Made by a program: the position numbers and the translations under genes. Below, piece after piece: positions 16,265-24,950 of a stretch of DNA of 54,925 nucleotides. The notes under the pieces are model-generated. The model had not been told where the DNA came from. It worked only from the letters and a program-made list of their open reading frames with translations, and searched no databases. Every line of letters starts with the position of its first letter. Position 1 is the first letter of the stretch. This stretch comes from JBCBXA01 sp039816825 (lineage in GTDB: Bacteria; Pseudomonadota; Alphaproteobacteria; Rhizobiales; Rhizobiaceae), in contig JBCBXA010000010.1 of NCBI GenBank assembly GCA_039816825.1, forward strand, positions 1 through 54,925, given 5' to 3'.

Positions 16265-17197
16265 TCACGCGGCTGGACCAATGCAGAACTCGGCGACCGC
16301 TTGAGCGAGCTTTCCGGCAAGCACGGGCGTAGACCCTTGATCAGGAAGCTTGAGATGTCGCGTGGCGCCACGGGCCATGCGGCGCGTTTCGACCATCTTG
16401 CGAAAGGTGTTGCCGCTGGTGATCGTTGAGTTCTCGGGCTCAATGATGAGGAGAGGGACTCCAGCGAAGCCTTCAAACAGGTCCCACCGTTCTGCAAAAC
16501 CTTGAGACAGGTCCATTGTGACCAGCCGCTTCAGATAGAGTTCGCTCATATCGGGCCTGTAGCTGCTATCTCCCTGTGGCTCCTGAACGTGACCCGCATC
16601 CAGCATTCGCTCGAAGTCCAGGGGCCTCGCCTTTGGAAACTGCTTGGCTTCATGACTGGATAACCGGTCCAACGCCTTCTCGCGGCTGGGATTGCTTGGA
16701 TGTCGGCGGATGAAGTATTGCAGTCTCGCGAGCCCTGTGGCGTCAATGGCAGGGGCACCGTCGAGCAAGGTCAGACTGAGCACACTGCCTGGGCGCGAAG
16801 CCGCCATCGACATGCCAACAAGGCCGCCATATCCGCTCGCTACAAAATGGGCATGGTCCACGCCCAGCCCGGTTAGGGTGTCGATCAGATCGTCGCAATC
16901 CTTGGCGTAACCCAACTCCCCGACGGATGATCGCCCGCGGCCACGAGGGTCCAGGGCTATGACGGTCGCCGGGCATTTGCGGCATACTTCTGCAGCAAAA
17001 CTCTCAAACTCGCGTCCTGTCCGTTCGATGGTTGGCAGGCAAAAGAACTGGGAGCCACGTTGCCCTGGAGGCGCCGAGGTCCAAACCCGAACTGAAAGCT
17101 CAACACCATCTCGCGCTCTGATTGTGCGCACTGAAGACTTGAGGCTCAGGTCATCCGGCTGGGCGTCGGAGTTTTTCGTGTTATCATCGACCGGCAT
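16265..17197 (-). CDS. Alpha/beta-hydrolase fold protein lacking the catalytic triad
   Basis: A 310-residue protein with a recognisable alpha/beta-hydrolase fold: ALDPRGRGRS before the elbow, and a cap between the elbow and the C-terminal strands. The nucleophile elbow reads VASGYGG, with Gly122 where Ser belongs. The acid position in the ENST segment is Thr258, and the His position in QGSTP is Ser289. All three catalytic residues therefore appear replaced, which suggests a non-enzymatic binding or regulatory role. It starts 44 bases after the stop of the transglycosylase gene, likely in one operon. It does not look like a decaying pseudogene because the frame is intact. Confidence 0.75.
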   Translation of the reverse strand: MPVDDNTKNSDAQPDDLSLKSSVRTIRARDGVELSVRVWTSAPPGQRGSQFFCLPTIERTGREFESFAAEVCRKCPATVIALDPRGRGRSSVGELGYAKDCDDLIDTLTGLGVDHAHFVASGYGGLVGMSMAASRPGSVLSLTLLDGAPAIDATGLARLQYFIRRHPSNPSREKALDRLSSHEAKQFPKARPLDFERMLDAGHVQEPQGDSSYRPDMSELYLKRLVTMDLSQGFAERWDLFEGFAGVPLLIIEPENSTITSGNTFRKMVETRRMARGATRHLKLPDQGSTPVLAGKLAQAVAEFCIGPAA

Positions 17198-17241
17198 GGA
17201 TCCAAACTAACGCGTTGATGCCGAAAGGGAAACTCCACCAG

Positions 17242-19194
17242 TCAGCCCTTGCGCAGATCCTCTTCGATCGTCAGTCGGTCGCCGGCGATGCGGGTCTTGT
17301 AAACCTGATAGTTTTCCATGATCCGCATCACGTAGTTGCGGGTTTCAGTGAAGGGGATGCGTTCGATCCAGTCCACAACCTCCTCCACGCTCTTGCCGGC
17401 AGGATTGCCAAAGCGCTGAACCCACTCCGCCGCGCGACCTGGACCGGCATTGTAGGCGGCGAACGTGAGCACATAGGAGCCGTTGAACTTTGCTCTTTGC
17501 TCGGCGAGGTATTTTGCACCCAGAGTCGCATTGAGCGCTGGGTCGCGGGTGAGCGCTGACTTCGAATATCGCAGTCCGTGACGTTTCGCGACGCCCTGCG
17601 CCGTGCCGGGAAGGAGTTGCAGCAGACCCAGCGCGCCGGCTGGCGACTTTGCATCGGCTCTGAACGCGCTTTCCTGACGCGCGATCGAATAGGCGAGTGC
17701 CTTGCCCACAGACGAGATGTTGGCGTTGGATGGAATAACGCCCAACGGGAAGGCCAATGTGTCAGCAGGAAGGCCGCGTGTGTAGGCAAGCTTGCCTACC
17801 TGCAGGGCCATGTTGAAGTCGCCCCGCTTCTCTGCGTTCAGAGCCAGAAGCGCAATCTCCCCTGGGCTTTGCAGTGTCCTTCCCAAATGCCGGTAGAGAA
17901 GTCCGGCGCGCCAGCCATAGCCAGCGGCTTCAAGGGCCTTGATGGCCTGAACCATAGGTCTGCGCGCAAAGTTGGCTCTGTCGCCTGCACTGGCGCGTTG
18001 ACGGCGGATGCCAAGCTTGCGCACTCCGATCTTTGCTGAGGCAAGCTGTCCGTAGAACGTGCCGGGATAGGCCGCTGCGGTGCGATAGAATTGGCTTGCC
18101 CGGCTGCGGTTTCCCGTAGCTTCGGCCGTCCGCCCGAGCCAGTAGTTCGCTCTCGATACGCTCAGCGGCTGGCTCGAGGCGCTAAGGATGTTGGAGAAAT
18201 GCGTTTGCGCCCGACCTGGGTCCCGCAGAAAACGCAGCGCATACCATCCCGCATGAAACTCCGCATCAACCTTGGCACGGCGACCCGTCGCGCTGTGGGT
18301 TGCGACCACATTGTAAGCTGTGACGGGATCGCCGAGGTCCAAAAGATCTCGCGAGATCAGGCGGCGTTCCACCCACCACTCGTCCGGGTCGATGAGCACA
18401 TTGGGATCGCGGGGCGCGGACAGCAGCAGCTTGGCTGCTTCGCGTGGGCGATCCGAACGGCGCAGATGCTGAATGCGGCTGAAGACAAGCCCGGCGTCAC
18501 CATTCCAGCTCGGATGGACTTTCTGGAGCGCAGCTGCCGCACCCTTCCGCCTGACAACGGCACCGCGACCAGCGGCCAGACTTTCGGCATTGGCCAGCGG
18601 CGCGATGGGGATGGCAGCCTTCACGCGCTCTTCGTAGAGCATGGTGTCCATGCGCCTCTTATGGTCCGCCCGGGTGAGAAGAGGAGCAAACTGTTTGGCG
18701 AGGGCCGCCTGTTCCTGAGTGCTCATTTTCTCGGAATGATAGAATGGTCGAATTATGTTAGCCGCGCGGCTCGTTTGGCCCGTGCGCATGTAGGCCTGTG
18801 CGAGGGCGCGTTTGCCCTCATCGCTTGCGGGCATGGTGCCACCGAGAATACGGATGATCTCTCCGTCGCCCAGTCCGAGGCGCACGACGGCCCGTTCGTA
18901 ATTCGCCCGCATGGTGATCTGGCCCGGCCAATCGGATAGGTCGCCAGCGATTTTGGCAAGATCGTTGGGGGGCACCCGTAGCGCGCTCGAAAGAGCAATC
19001 GCCCAGGCAAGCGCCTTGCGCTCGACCGAACCTGGCCGCATGGACGCACGAATGGCCAGAGCACGCTGCGTGTCTTTCGATGTGACCGCATTCATGCCCT
19101 CGCGCAGCGATGCGGCATAGGCGGAGCTCAGCATGATGAGTGAGAGCAGTGAGAAGATCTGAACGGTAGCCAGGAGACAGGTCGCGCGGCGCAT
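17242..19194 (-). CDS. Soluble lytic murein transglycosylase (Slt70-like)
   Basis: A 650-residue periplasmic enzyme that cleaves the MurNAc-GlcNAc bond of peptidoglycan with 1,6-anhydro product formation. A signal peptide ends near SSAYA. A long helical, TPR-like superhelix covers about residues 40-470. The C-terminal SLT domain shows IARQESAF with catalytic Glu508, GALGLLQLLPGTA, and AAYNAGPGR. Length matches Slt70. It is divergent from dapA and leads the pair with the hydrolase-fold gene. Confidence 0.93.
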   Translation of the reverse strand: MRRATCLLATVQIFSLLSLIMLSSAYAASLREGMNAVTSKDTQRALAIRASMRPGSVERKALAWAIALSSALRVPPNDLAKIAGDLSDWPGQITMRANYERAVVRLGLGDGEIIRILGGTMPASDEGKRALAQAYMRTGQTSRAANIIRPFYHSEKMSTQEQAALAKQFAPLLTRADHKRRMDTMLYEERVKAAIPIAPLANAESLAAGRGAVVRRKGAAAALQKVHPSWNGDAGLVFSRIQHLRRSDRPREAAKLLLSAPRDPNVLIDPDEWWVERRLISRDLLDLGDPVTAYNVVATHSATGRRAKVDAEFHAGWYALRFLRDPGRAQTHFSNILSASSQPLSVSRANYWLGRTAEATGNRSRASQFYRTAAAYPGTFYGQLASAKIGVRKLGIRRQRASAGDRANFARRPMVQAIKALEAAGYGWRAGLLYRHLGRTLQSPGEIALLALNAEKRGDFNMALQVGKLAYTRGLPADTLAFPLGVIPSNANISSVGKALAYSIARQESAFRADAKSPAGALGLLQLLPGTAQGVAKRHGLRYSKSALTRDPALNATLGAKYLAEQRAKFNGSYVLTFAAYNAGPGRAAEWVQRFGNPAGKSVEEVVDWIERIPFTETRNYVMRIMENYQVYKTRIAGDRLTIEEDLRKG

Positions 19195-19395
19195 GGTGAT
19201 TCCGTGAGTTGACTGAGGGTTATCTGCACAATTGCAGCATTCACGTTATGGTTTTGTTAAGGCGCTGCCATCGGCTGTTAAGTTCGCCAGCGCAGCTGTC
19301 GTGCCGCGCATTGCAGGCGGTGCACGGGTTCAATATGGTGCGGCCACTTCGCGGGGGCGCAACCTCGCCCGACGCCCAATCACTTGAGACCCAAC

Positions 19396-20292
19396 ATGAC
19401 CGATCTGTCCCTTTTCAAAGGCTCCATGCCCGCCCTCGTCACGCCGTTCACACAAGACGGAAAGGTGGATGAGAAGGCGTTTGGGGAGTTCGTCGAATGG
19501 CAGGTGGAGCAGGGCAGCCACGGCCTTGTGCCAGTGGGTACGACGGGCGAAAGCCCAACCCTCACCCATGATGAGCACAAGCGGGTCGTTGGCCTTTGCA
19601 TTGAGGTGGCCAATAAACGCGTGCCAGTGATCGCTGGCGCCGGGTCCAACAACACTGTCGAAGCCGTGGATTTTGCAAAGTCCGCGCAGGCTCAGGGCGC
19701 CGATGGGCTGCTTGTGGTGGCGCCTTATTATAACAAGCCCAATCAACGCGGACTGGCGGCGCACTATGGCGCTGTGGCTGAAGCAACGGACCTGCCGGTT
19801 GTGCTTTACAACATTCCGGGGCGCTCAATCATCGACATCCTGCCAGACACCATGTCTGCGATGGTGCGCGCCAATCCGAACATCGTTGGAGTTAAGGATG
19901 CGACCGGCAAGATCGAGCGCATTTCAGAGCAGCGACATGCCGTGGGCAAAGACTTCATCCAGCTTTCTGGCGAAGACGCAACCGCGCTCGCCGTTATGGC
20001 TCACGGTGGCCATGGCTGCATCTCCGTCACTGCCAATGTGGCGCCGGCTCTGTGCGCCGAAATGCAGAACGCGTGCATGGCGGGTGATTTTGCTGCAGCT
20101 CTACAGGTTCAGGATCGCCTGCTGCCCCTTCACAAGGCGCTGTTCATTGAGCCCAACCCTACCGGTCCCAAATATGCCCTGTCTCTCCTGGACAAGCTTG
20201 AAAATGTCGTGCGCCCACCGCTCGTGACCATTGAGAGCTCGACCGAAAAGACCATTCGGGACGCCATGGTTCATGCCGGCCTCTTGAACTAG
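19396..20292 (+). CDS. dapA: 4-hydroxy-tetrahydrodipicolinate synthase
   Basis: A 298-residue enzyme condensing pyruvate with aspartate semialdehyde, the first committed step to diaminopimelate and lysine; the product feeds MurE in this same window. Conserved blocks are PALVTPF, GTTGE, LYNIPGR with Tyr138, and VGVKDATG with Schiff-base Lys167. I chose ATG 19396; an in-frame TTG lies at 19384, but the ATG gives the usual short N-terminus. The downstream gene is smpB, a common alphaproteobacterial pairing. Confidence 0.95.
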   Translation: MTDLSLFKGSMPALVTPFTQDGKVDEKAFGEFVEWQVEQGSHGLVPVGTTGESPTLTHDEHKRVVGLCIEVANKRVPVIAGAGSNNTVEAVDFAKSAQAQGADGLLVVAPYYNKPNQRGLAAHYGAVAEATDLPVVLYNIPGRSIIDILPDTMSAMVRANPNIVGVKDATGKIERISEQRHAVGKDFIQLSGEDATALAVMAHGGHGCISVTANVAPALCAEMQNACMAGDFAAALQVQDRLLPLHKALFIEPNPTGPKYALSLLDKLENVVRPPLVTIESSTEKTIRDAMVHAGLLN

Positions 20293-20328
20293 CTTGCGCC
20301 GCCGAGTTTCCATACCCATCTGCTCGCA

Positions 20329-20808
20329 ATGGCCAAGAAACCAAAGTCCAGTCAGAACGGCAAAGTGGTCGCGGAGAATCGCCGTGCCCGCTACGAGTTT
20401 GCTTTGGAAGATGCCATTGAGGCCGGGATCCAACTGACTGGAACTGAGGTCAAAAGTCTGCGCAATGGCAAAGCCAACATCGCGGAGAGTTATGCCAGCG
20501 CGGAAGATGGCGAACTGTTCCTCATTAATTCGCACATTCCCGAATATCTACAGGCCAACCGCTTCAACCACAGTGAGCGGCGTCCTCGCAAACTGCTGGT
20601 CCATCGGCGGGAGCTCAATCGCTTGATCGGGGCGACGCAGCGTGAAGGCATGACCATCGTTCCGTTGCGCCTGTACTTTAATGACCGAGGCATCGCTAAA
20701 GTCGCCATTGCGCTCGGCAAGGGCAAGAAGCTTCACGACAAGCGGGAAACCGAGAAGAAGCGCGACTGGCAGCGGGAAAAAGGGCGCCTGATGCGGGAGC
20801 ATGGCTAG
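20329..20808 (+). CDS. smpB: SsrA-binding protein SmpB
   Basis: A 159-residue tmRNA partner that delivers tmRNA to stalled ribosomes for trans-translation. It opens MAKKPKSSQ, has the ENRRARYEF strand, GTEVKSLRNGKANI and SHIPEY, and a basic C-terminal tail (KRDWQREKGRLMREHG) that enters the decoding centre. Start 36 bases after dapA. Its stop codon interlocks with that of the convergent DNA glycosylase gene in the sequence CTAG. No tmRNA gene is seen in the window. Confidence 0.96.
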   Translation: MAKKPKSSQNGKVVAENRRARYEFALEDAIEAGIQLTGTEVKSLRNGKANIAESYASAEDGELFLINSHIPEYLQANRFNHSERRPRKLLVHRRELNRLIGATQREGMTIVPLRLYFNDRGIAKVAIALGKGKKLHDKRETEKKRDWQREKGRLMREHG

Positions 20809-21536
20809 CGCTTTGCGTCGATCAGAAGCCTCGCCCGCGCAAACACTGCACTGAACATATCTTCTGTCAGCACGCCGGTATTGGTGTTGTATCGCGAGCA
20901 ATGGTAGCTCGAAAGCACGGCAGGACCGAACGGTTGAGCAAACAGAAAATTGTGCCCAAATGGCGCATCTTTAACCGGGTGCCCAAGTGCGCGGATGGTC
21001 GACTGATGACCAATGGCTCCGAGGGTCAGGAGTACCTTGAGATTGGAGAACCGAGCGATTGAATCGATGAGGTAGTCGCGGCATGCGTTGATCTCCGCTC
21101 CGACCGGTTTGTTCTGTGGAGGCACACAGCGCACCGCATTGGTGATCGCGGTACCAACGAGTTTCAATCCATCGTCAGGGCCTGAACCGTATTGGCCGGT
21201 TGCGAATCCATGCTTCTGAAGCGTCGCGTAGAGCAAATCGCCGGCCGAGTCGCCGGTGAAAGCTCGTGATGTGCGGTTGGCGCCCGTGAGGCCTGGAGCA
21301 AGGCCGACAATCAGTAGCTCAACTGCTTCATCGCCTGCGCCCATGTCGTGCCATGTGGGGACCGGGCCGTTCCACCAACCCGGATGGTTCGTCTTCTGCT
21401 CGTCGATGAAGTCGCGCAGCCGTGGGCAGTGATTGCAACTGAAGGATGGTTCGCTGGGGACACTGAGGCGGCTCAGCGCATCTGCGCGAACGTGGTCCGA
21501 TAGCGTTTCCTGGCCTCGGATATCAGTCGTCTTCAT
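20805..21536 (-). CDS. Uracil-DNA glycosylase, family 5-like (UdgB)
   Basis: A 243-residue DNA repair glycosylase. Motif 1 is GLAPGLTGANRTSRAFTGD and the C-terminal motif is SYHCSRYNTNTG, both characteristic of family 5 (UdgB) rather than Ung. Four cysteines that could bind a 4Fe-4S cluster are visible: CNHC near the N-terminus, VRCVPP, and INACRDY. It would remove uracil and other deaminated bases. I chose the ATG at 21536, which overlaps the NYN gene by 14 bases; ATGs at 21554 and 21602 are alternatives, and none has a strong ribosome site. Confidence 0.87.
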   Translation of the reverse strand: MKTTDIRGQETLSDHVRADALSRLSVPSEPSFSCNHCPRLRDFIDEQKTNHPGWWNGPVPTWHDMGAGDEAVELLIVGLAPGLTGANRTSRAFTGDSAGDLLYATLQKHGFATGQYGSGPDDGLKLVGTAITNAVRCVPPQNKPVGAEINACRDYLIDSIARFSNLKVLLTLGAIGHQSTIRALGHPVKDAPFGHNFLFAQPFGPAVLSSYHCSRYNTNTGVLTEDMFSAVFARARLLIDAKR

Positions 21537-22107
21537 AGCCGTCGTCGAACTCATCTTGCGCAGAGCTTCGCTCGGGGCGGCTGAGACTGCGCCCCATTTC
21601 ACTCTGCAGGGTTTTGAGTTCGATGAACTGATCGGCCTGACGGCGCAAATCGTCGGAGATCATGGGCGGAGAGGACTGTGTGGTGGAAACGACTGAGACC
21701 CGGCAACCCCTCCGCTGCAGAGCTTCCACCAGACGCCTGAAGTCGCCATCGCCGGAGAAAATGACGATGTGATCGACCTTATCGGCCATGTCCATCGCAT
21801 CGACCGCCAGCTCAATGTCCATATTGCCTTTGATCTTGCGCCGGCCATCCGGCGTCGTGAACTCTTTGGCCGGTTTGGTGACCACCTTGTAGCCATTATA
21901 GTCCAGCCAATCGATTAGCGGTCGAATGGAGGAGTACTCCTGATCTTCGACGATCGCCGTGTAGTAGTACGCCCGAAGCAGATAGCCCTTCTCGCGGAAG
22001 CTCGTGAGCATTTTGCGATAATCGATGTCGAACTCCAACGCACGGGCGGCGGCGTAGAGATTGGCGCCGTCAATGAAGATGGCGATTTTCTCGCGCTGGT
22101 CGAACAT
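21523..22107 (-). CDS. NYN-domain protein (LabA/DUF88 family)
   Basis: A 194-residue PIN-like NYN domain protein. The acidic active-site pattern is visible: FIDGANLY near residue 12, GNMDIELAVDAM near residue 95, and FSGDGDF near residue 116. NYN proteins are metal-dependent ribonucleases or their relatives; the specific RNA is unknown. The start has a clear AGGAG site. It is divergent from rpoZ, a frequent alphaproteobacterial arrangement. The acidic tail (DEFDDGYEDD) follows the folded domain. Confidence 0.9.
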   Translation of the reverse strand: MFDQREKIAIFIDGANLYAAARALEFDIDYRKMLTSFREKGYLLRAYYYTAIVEDQEYSSIRPLIDWLDYNGYKVVTKPAKEFTTPDGRRKIKGNMDIELAVDAMDMADKVDHIVIFSGDGDFRRLVEALQRRGCRVSVVSTTQSSPPMISDDLRRQADQFIELKTLQSEMGRSLSRPERSSAQDEFDDGYEDD

Positions 22108-22183
22108 GGTCCGCTTCTCCTGTCGTCAGGCCAGATAGCCCATAAGAGCTCCATATCGCAAACAGGAAGGGGTGCTCTTGTCC

Positions 22184-22212
22184 TTGCTTTCACCGCATTG
22201 ACCCGTTATCGA
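22184..22212 (+). promoter_or_regulatory. Candidate rpoZ-rsh promoter
   Basis: TTGCTT (22184-22189) and TATCGA (22207-22212) with a 17-base spacer lie about 35 bases before the rpoZ start, in the divergent region between the NYN gene and rpoZ. The match to the consensus is moderate. Confidence 0.35.
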
Positions 22213-22246
22213 CGCAGCAACATCCGAACATTCCATGGAGCAGCGC

Positions 22247-22642
22247 ATGGCCCGCGTAACCGTCGAAGACTGCGTGGACAAGGTCGACAATCGTTTCGAG
22301 CTCGTTCTTCTCGCCTCTCACCGCGCCCGTCTCATTGCCACCGGTCAACCCATCACCGTTGATCGCGACAATGACAAAAACCCGGTTGTCGCTCTGCGCG
22401 AGATCGCAGACGAAACCCTGAGCCCTGAAGACCTTAAAGAGCAGCTGATCCATTCGCTTCAGAAGCATGTTGAGGTGGATGAGCTGACAGAAGAAGATCT
22501 GCCGACTATGGCTGAAGATCCAACCGCCGTGCCAGCCATCGAGCCCGGTGCCGAACAGCCTGCGTTTGGCTCCATGAACGAAGAAGATCTGCTTCGCGGC
22601 ATCGAAGGCCTTGTTGCGCCAGAGCGTTCTGACGACTTCTAA
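22247..22642 (+). CDS. rpoZ: RNA polymerase omega subunit
   Basis: A 131-residue omega subunit that helps assemble beta-prime and forms part of one ppGpp site. The signature MARVTVEDCVDKVDNRFELVLLAS is at the N-terminus, followed by ARLIATGQP. The start at 22247 is preferred over the in-frame ATG at 22235 because GGAG lies six bases before it and the family begins at this methionine. It is followed by a terminator and then the ppGpp synthetase gene, a linkage shared with many proteobacteria. Confidence 0.95.
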   Translation: MARVTVEDCVDKVDNRFELVLLASHRARLIATGQPITVDRDNDKNPVVALREIADETLSPEDLKEQLIHSLQKHVEVDELTEEDLPTMAEDPTAVPAIEPGAEQPAFGSMNEEDLLRGIEGLVAPERSDDF

Positions 22643-22670
22643 GGTCGATCGAAAGACGAATCTAAGTTTG

Positions 22671-22703
22671 AGGCGTGCGGCCTGTTCCGCGCGCCTTTTT
22701 CTT
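22671..22703 (+). terminator. Intrinsic terminator after rpoZ
   Basis: A ten-pair stem (AGGCGTGCGG with CCGCGCGCCT, one G-T pair) closes the loop CCTGTT and runs into TTTTTCTTT. It would limit rpoZ read-through into rsh, so rsh may have its own promoter or depend on partial read-through. Confidence 0.85.
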
Positions 22704-22730
22704 TGCCTATCTGGTAGGGGTGTTTCTATG

Positions 22731-22751
22731 ATCGCTGCCGAAGGTAGCGAT
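22731..22751 (+). promoter_or_regulatory. Hairpin just before the rsh start
   Basis: ATCGCTGCC (22731-22739) pairs with GGTAGCGAT (22743-22751) through nine base pairs with one G-U and a GAA loop. No T-run follows. It ends 22 bases before the UUG start of rsh and just ahead of the AGGG ribosome site, so it could affect translation or mark the mRNA 5' end. Confidence 0.4.
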
Positions 22752-22773
22752 GGTTAGACAAGGGTGAACGCAG

Positions 22774-24939
22774 TTGGTTCGGCACTATGAGCTTGTGGAG
22801 CGCGTGCAATCTTATTTGCCGGATGCCGACGAGGACCTTCTCAACAAGGCTTATATTTATGCCATGCAGAAGCATGGTACGCAGACCCGAGCCGACGGCG
22901 CGCCTTACATCACCCATCCGCTGGAAGTGGCGAACATTCTGACCGAGATGCACCTCGATGAGGCCACCATCGCAACAGCTCTCCTTCACGATACGATTGA
23001 AGATACCGACGCGACGAGAAGCGAGATCGATAGCCGATTTGGGCCTGAGATTGGCAAACTGGTTGAGGGCCTGACCAAGATTCAGGGCATCAACTTTGAA
23101 AGCAAGCAGGTCGCACAGGCCGAGAACTTGCGCCGCCTGCTCTTGGCCGTGGCCGAAGACGTGAGGGTTCTGCTGGTGAAGCTGGCGGATCGCCTTCACA
23201 ATATGCGCACCCTCGATGTCATGCGCCCCGACAAGCGCAAGCGCATCTCACAGGAGACTATGGATATCTACGCGCCTCTGGCTGGCCGCATGGGTATGCA
23301 GGACATGCGCGACGAGTTGGAGGAGCTGGCATTCCAATATCTCCATGGCGAGCGCCACGAGGCGCTCGTGCATCGGCTGCAGGAACTGACTGAGGAGAAT
23401 AGAGACCTTGTGGAGTCCGTCCGGCAGGCGCTCATTGCAGAGTTAGCCGACCATGGAATCGAGGCGGAAGTCTATGGCCGTCAGAAGCGGCCTTACTCGA
23501 TCTTCCGCAAGATGCAGCGCAAGGGCCTTAGTCTGGAGCAATTGTCCGACCTTTACGGATTCCGGGTGATCACCCAGACGGTGGACGAGTGTTATCGTGC
23601 TTTAGGGGCTGTCCATACGCGGTGGCAGATCGTGCCCGGACGCTTCAAGGACTACATTTCTGCACCAAAACAGAACGACTATCGCTCCATTCACACCACC
23701 ATCATTGGACCGGAAAAACGCCGCGTCGAGTTGCAGATTCGGACGCGCGAAATGCACGGTGTTGCCGAGCGCGGAGTCGCGTCCCATTCTGTTTACAAGG
23801 ATGTGGACGTGGGCAGCAAAAGGACGAGTTTAAGCTCCGATGGTGCTTACGGCTGGCTTCGCCAGACCATTGACCTTCTCGATGGCGGCGACAACCCGGA
23901 AGAGTTTCTGGAAAACACCAAGCTGGAGCTCTTCCTCGATCAGGTCTTCTGCTTCACGCCCAAGGGAATGCTGATCGCCCTTCCCAAGGGCGCAACGGTC
24001 ATCGATTTTGCATATGCCGTTCACACGCGCATTGGTGATGAATGCGTCGGGGCTCGGGTGAACGGCAATCCGGCCCCCGTGACTCAGCGTCTGCGAAATG
24101 GTGATGAGGTGCATATCATCACCGGCCAGCGCTCCCACAAGGCGCTTTCGTGGGAAACGGCTGCGGTCACGGGCAAAGCTCGCGCCGGCCTGCGCCGTCA
24201 GGCCAGGACGGATGATGACCGGCGCTCGCGCATGATTGGACAGAGCCTTCTGCGCCACGCTCTCAGCAAGAGAGGGCGGGAGTTTGTGCAGGAAGATCTG
24301 GAAGCCATCATCGATGGCTTTGGTGTCCATTCCGTCGATGATCTGATCGTTCAGATTGGCGATGGGCGCATTCCACCGCGCAAGGTGCTAGCCGCCCTTG
24401 AAGTGCCAGAAGGTAGGGACGATGCGAACGCTTCAAGCAGTGATGCAGGGTCTGTTCGCCTCAGGAATTCTGTAAAAGCTCGCTCCTATGCGGCGCTGCA
24501 GGAGCAGATGCCACTTCGGTTTGCCCCCATCTGTGGCGCGCTGCCGGGAGATCGGATCATTGGCATTATGGAGCCCGGCGTCGGTATCACGGTTTACCCG
24601 TCCGATGCGCCGGGCCTCGCACAGTTCGAAGACAATGAATTCTGGATCGACATGCAGTGGGATTTGTCTCCCGGGGACGAAACGGTCTTTCCGGCGTCGT
24701 TGATCGTGGACGCGTCAGATGTCCCTGGCTCCCTGGCAAGCATCGCCGAAATCGTGGCCGACCATGGCGGCAATATTGCCGACCTCTCCATGACTCCGCT
24801 CGGCGCGAGCGGCGGCCTCGGCCAGTCGGTTCGGATGGCGATCAACCTTGAGATCGCAACGCTAAAGGCACTGAACAACGCCATGAACGACTTGCGCGAC
24901 CATCCACTCGTGCGCCAAGTCTCCCGGCGCATGGAATAG
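22774..24939 (+). CDS. rsh: Bifunctional (p)ppGpp synthetase/hydrolase, RelA/SpoT homologue
   Basis: A 721-residue long RSH enzyme, usually the only one in this bacterial group, controlling the stringent response. Domains in order: HD hydrolase (HPLEV and HDTIEDT, about residues 45-75), synthetase (GFRVITQT, YRSIHTT and VELQIRT, about 265-330), TGS (FCFTPKGMLIALPKGA, about 390-450) and a C-terminal ACT domain. The start is a TTG: MVRHYELVERVQ matches the conserved N-terminus of relatives, AGGG lies before it, and the upstream ATG at 22750 runs into a stop. Confidence 0.94.
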   Translation: MVRHYELVERVQSYLPDADEDLLNKAYIYAMQKHGTQTRADGAPYITHPLEVANILTEMHLDEATIATALLHDTIEDTDATRSEIDSRFGPEIGKLVEGLTKIQGINFESKQVAQAENLRRLLLAVAEDVRVLLVKLADRLHNMRTLDVMRPDKRKRISQETMDIYAPLAGRMGMQDMRDELEELAFQYLHGERHEALVHRLQELTEENRDLVESVRQALIAELADHGIEAEVYGRQKRPYSIFRKMQRKGLSLEQLSDLYGFRVITQTVDECYRALGAVHTRWQIVPGRFKDYISAPKQNDYRSIHTTIIGPEKRRVELQIRTREMHGVAERGVASHSVYKDVDVGSKRTSLSSDGAYGWLRQTIDLLDGGDNPEEFLENTKLELFLDQVFCFTPKGMLIALPKGATVIDFAYAVHTRIGDECVGARVNGNPAPVTQRLRNGDEVHIITGQRSHKALSWETAAVTGKARAGLRRQARTDDDRRSRMIGQSLLRHALSKRGREFVQEDLEAIIDGFGVHSVDDLIVQIGDGRIPPRKVLAALEVPEGRDDANASSSDAGSVRLRNSVKARSYAALQEQMPLRFAPICGALPGDRIIGIMEPGVGITVYPSDAPGLAQFEDNEFWIDMQWDLSPGDETVFPASLIVDASDVPGSLASIAEIVADHGGNIADLSMTPLGASGGLGQSVRMAINLEIATLKALNNAMNDLRDHPLVRQVSRRME

Positions 24940-24950
24940 GAGCGGCCGGC

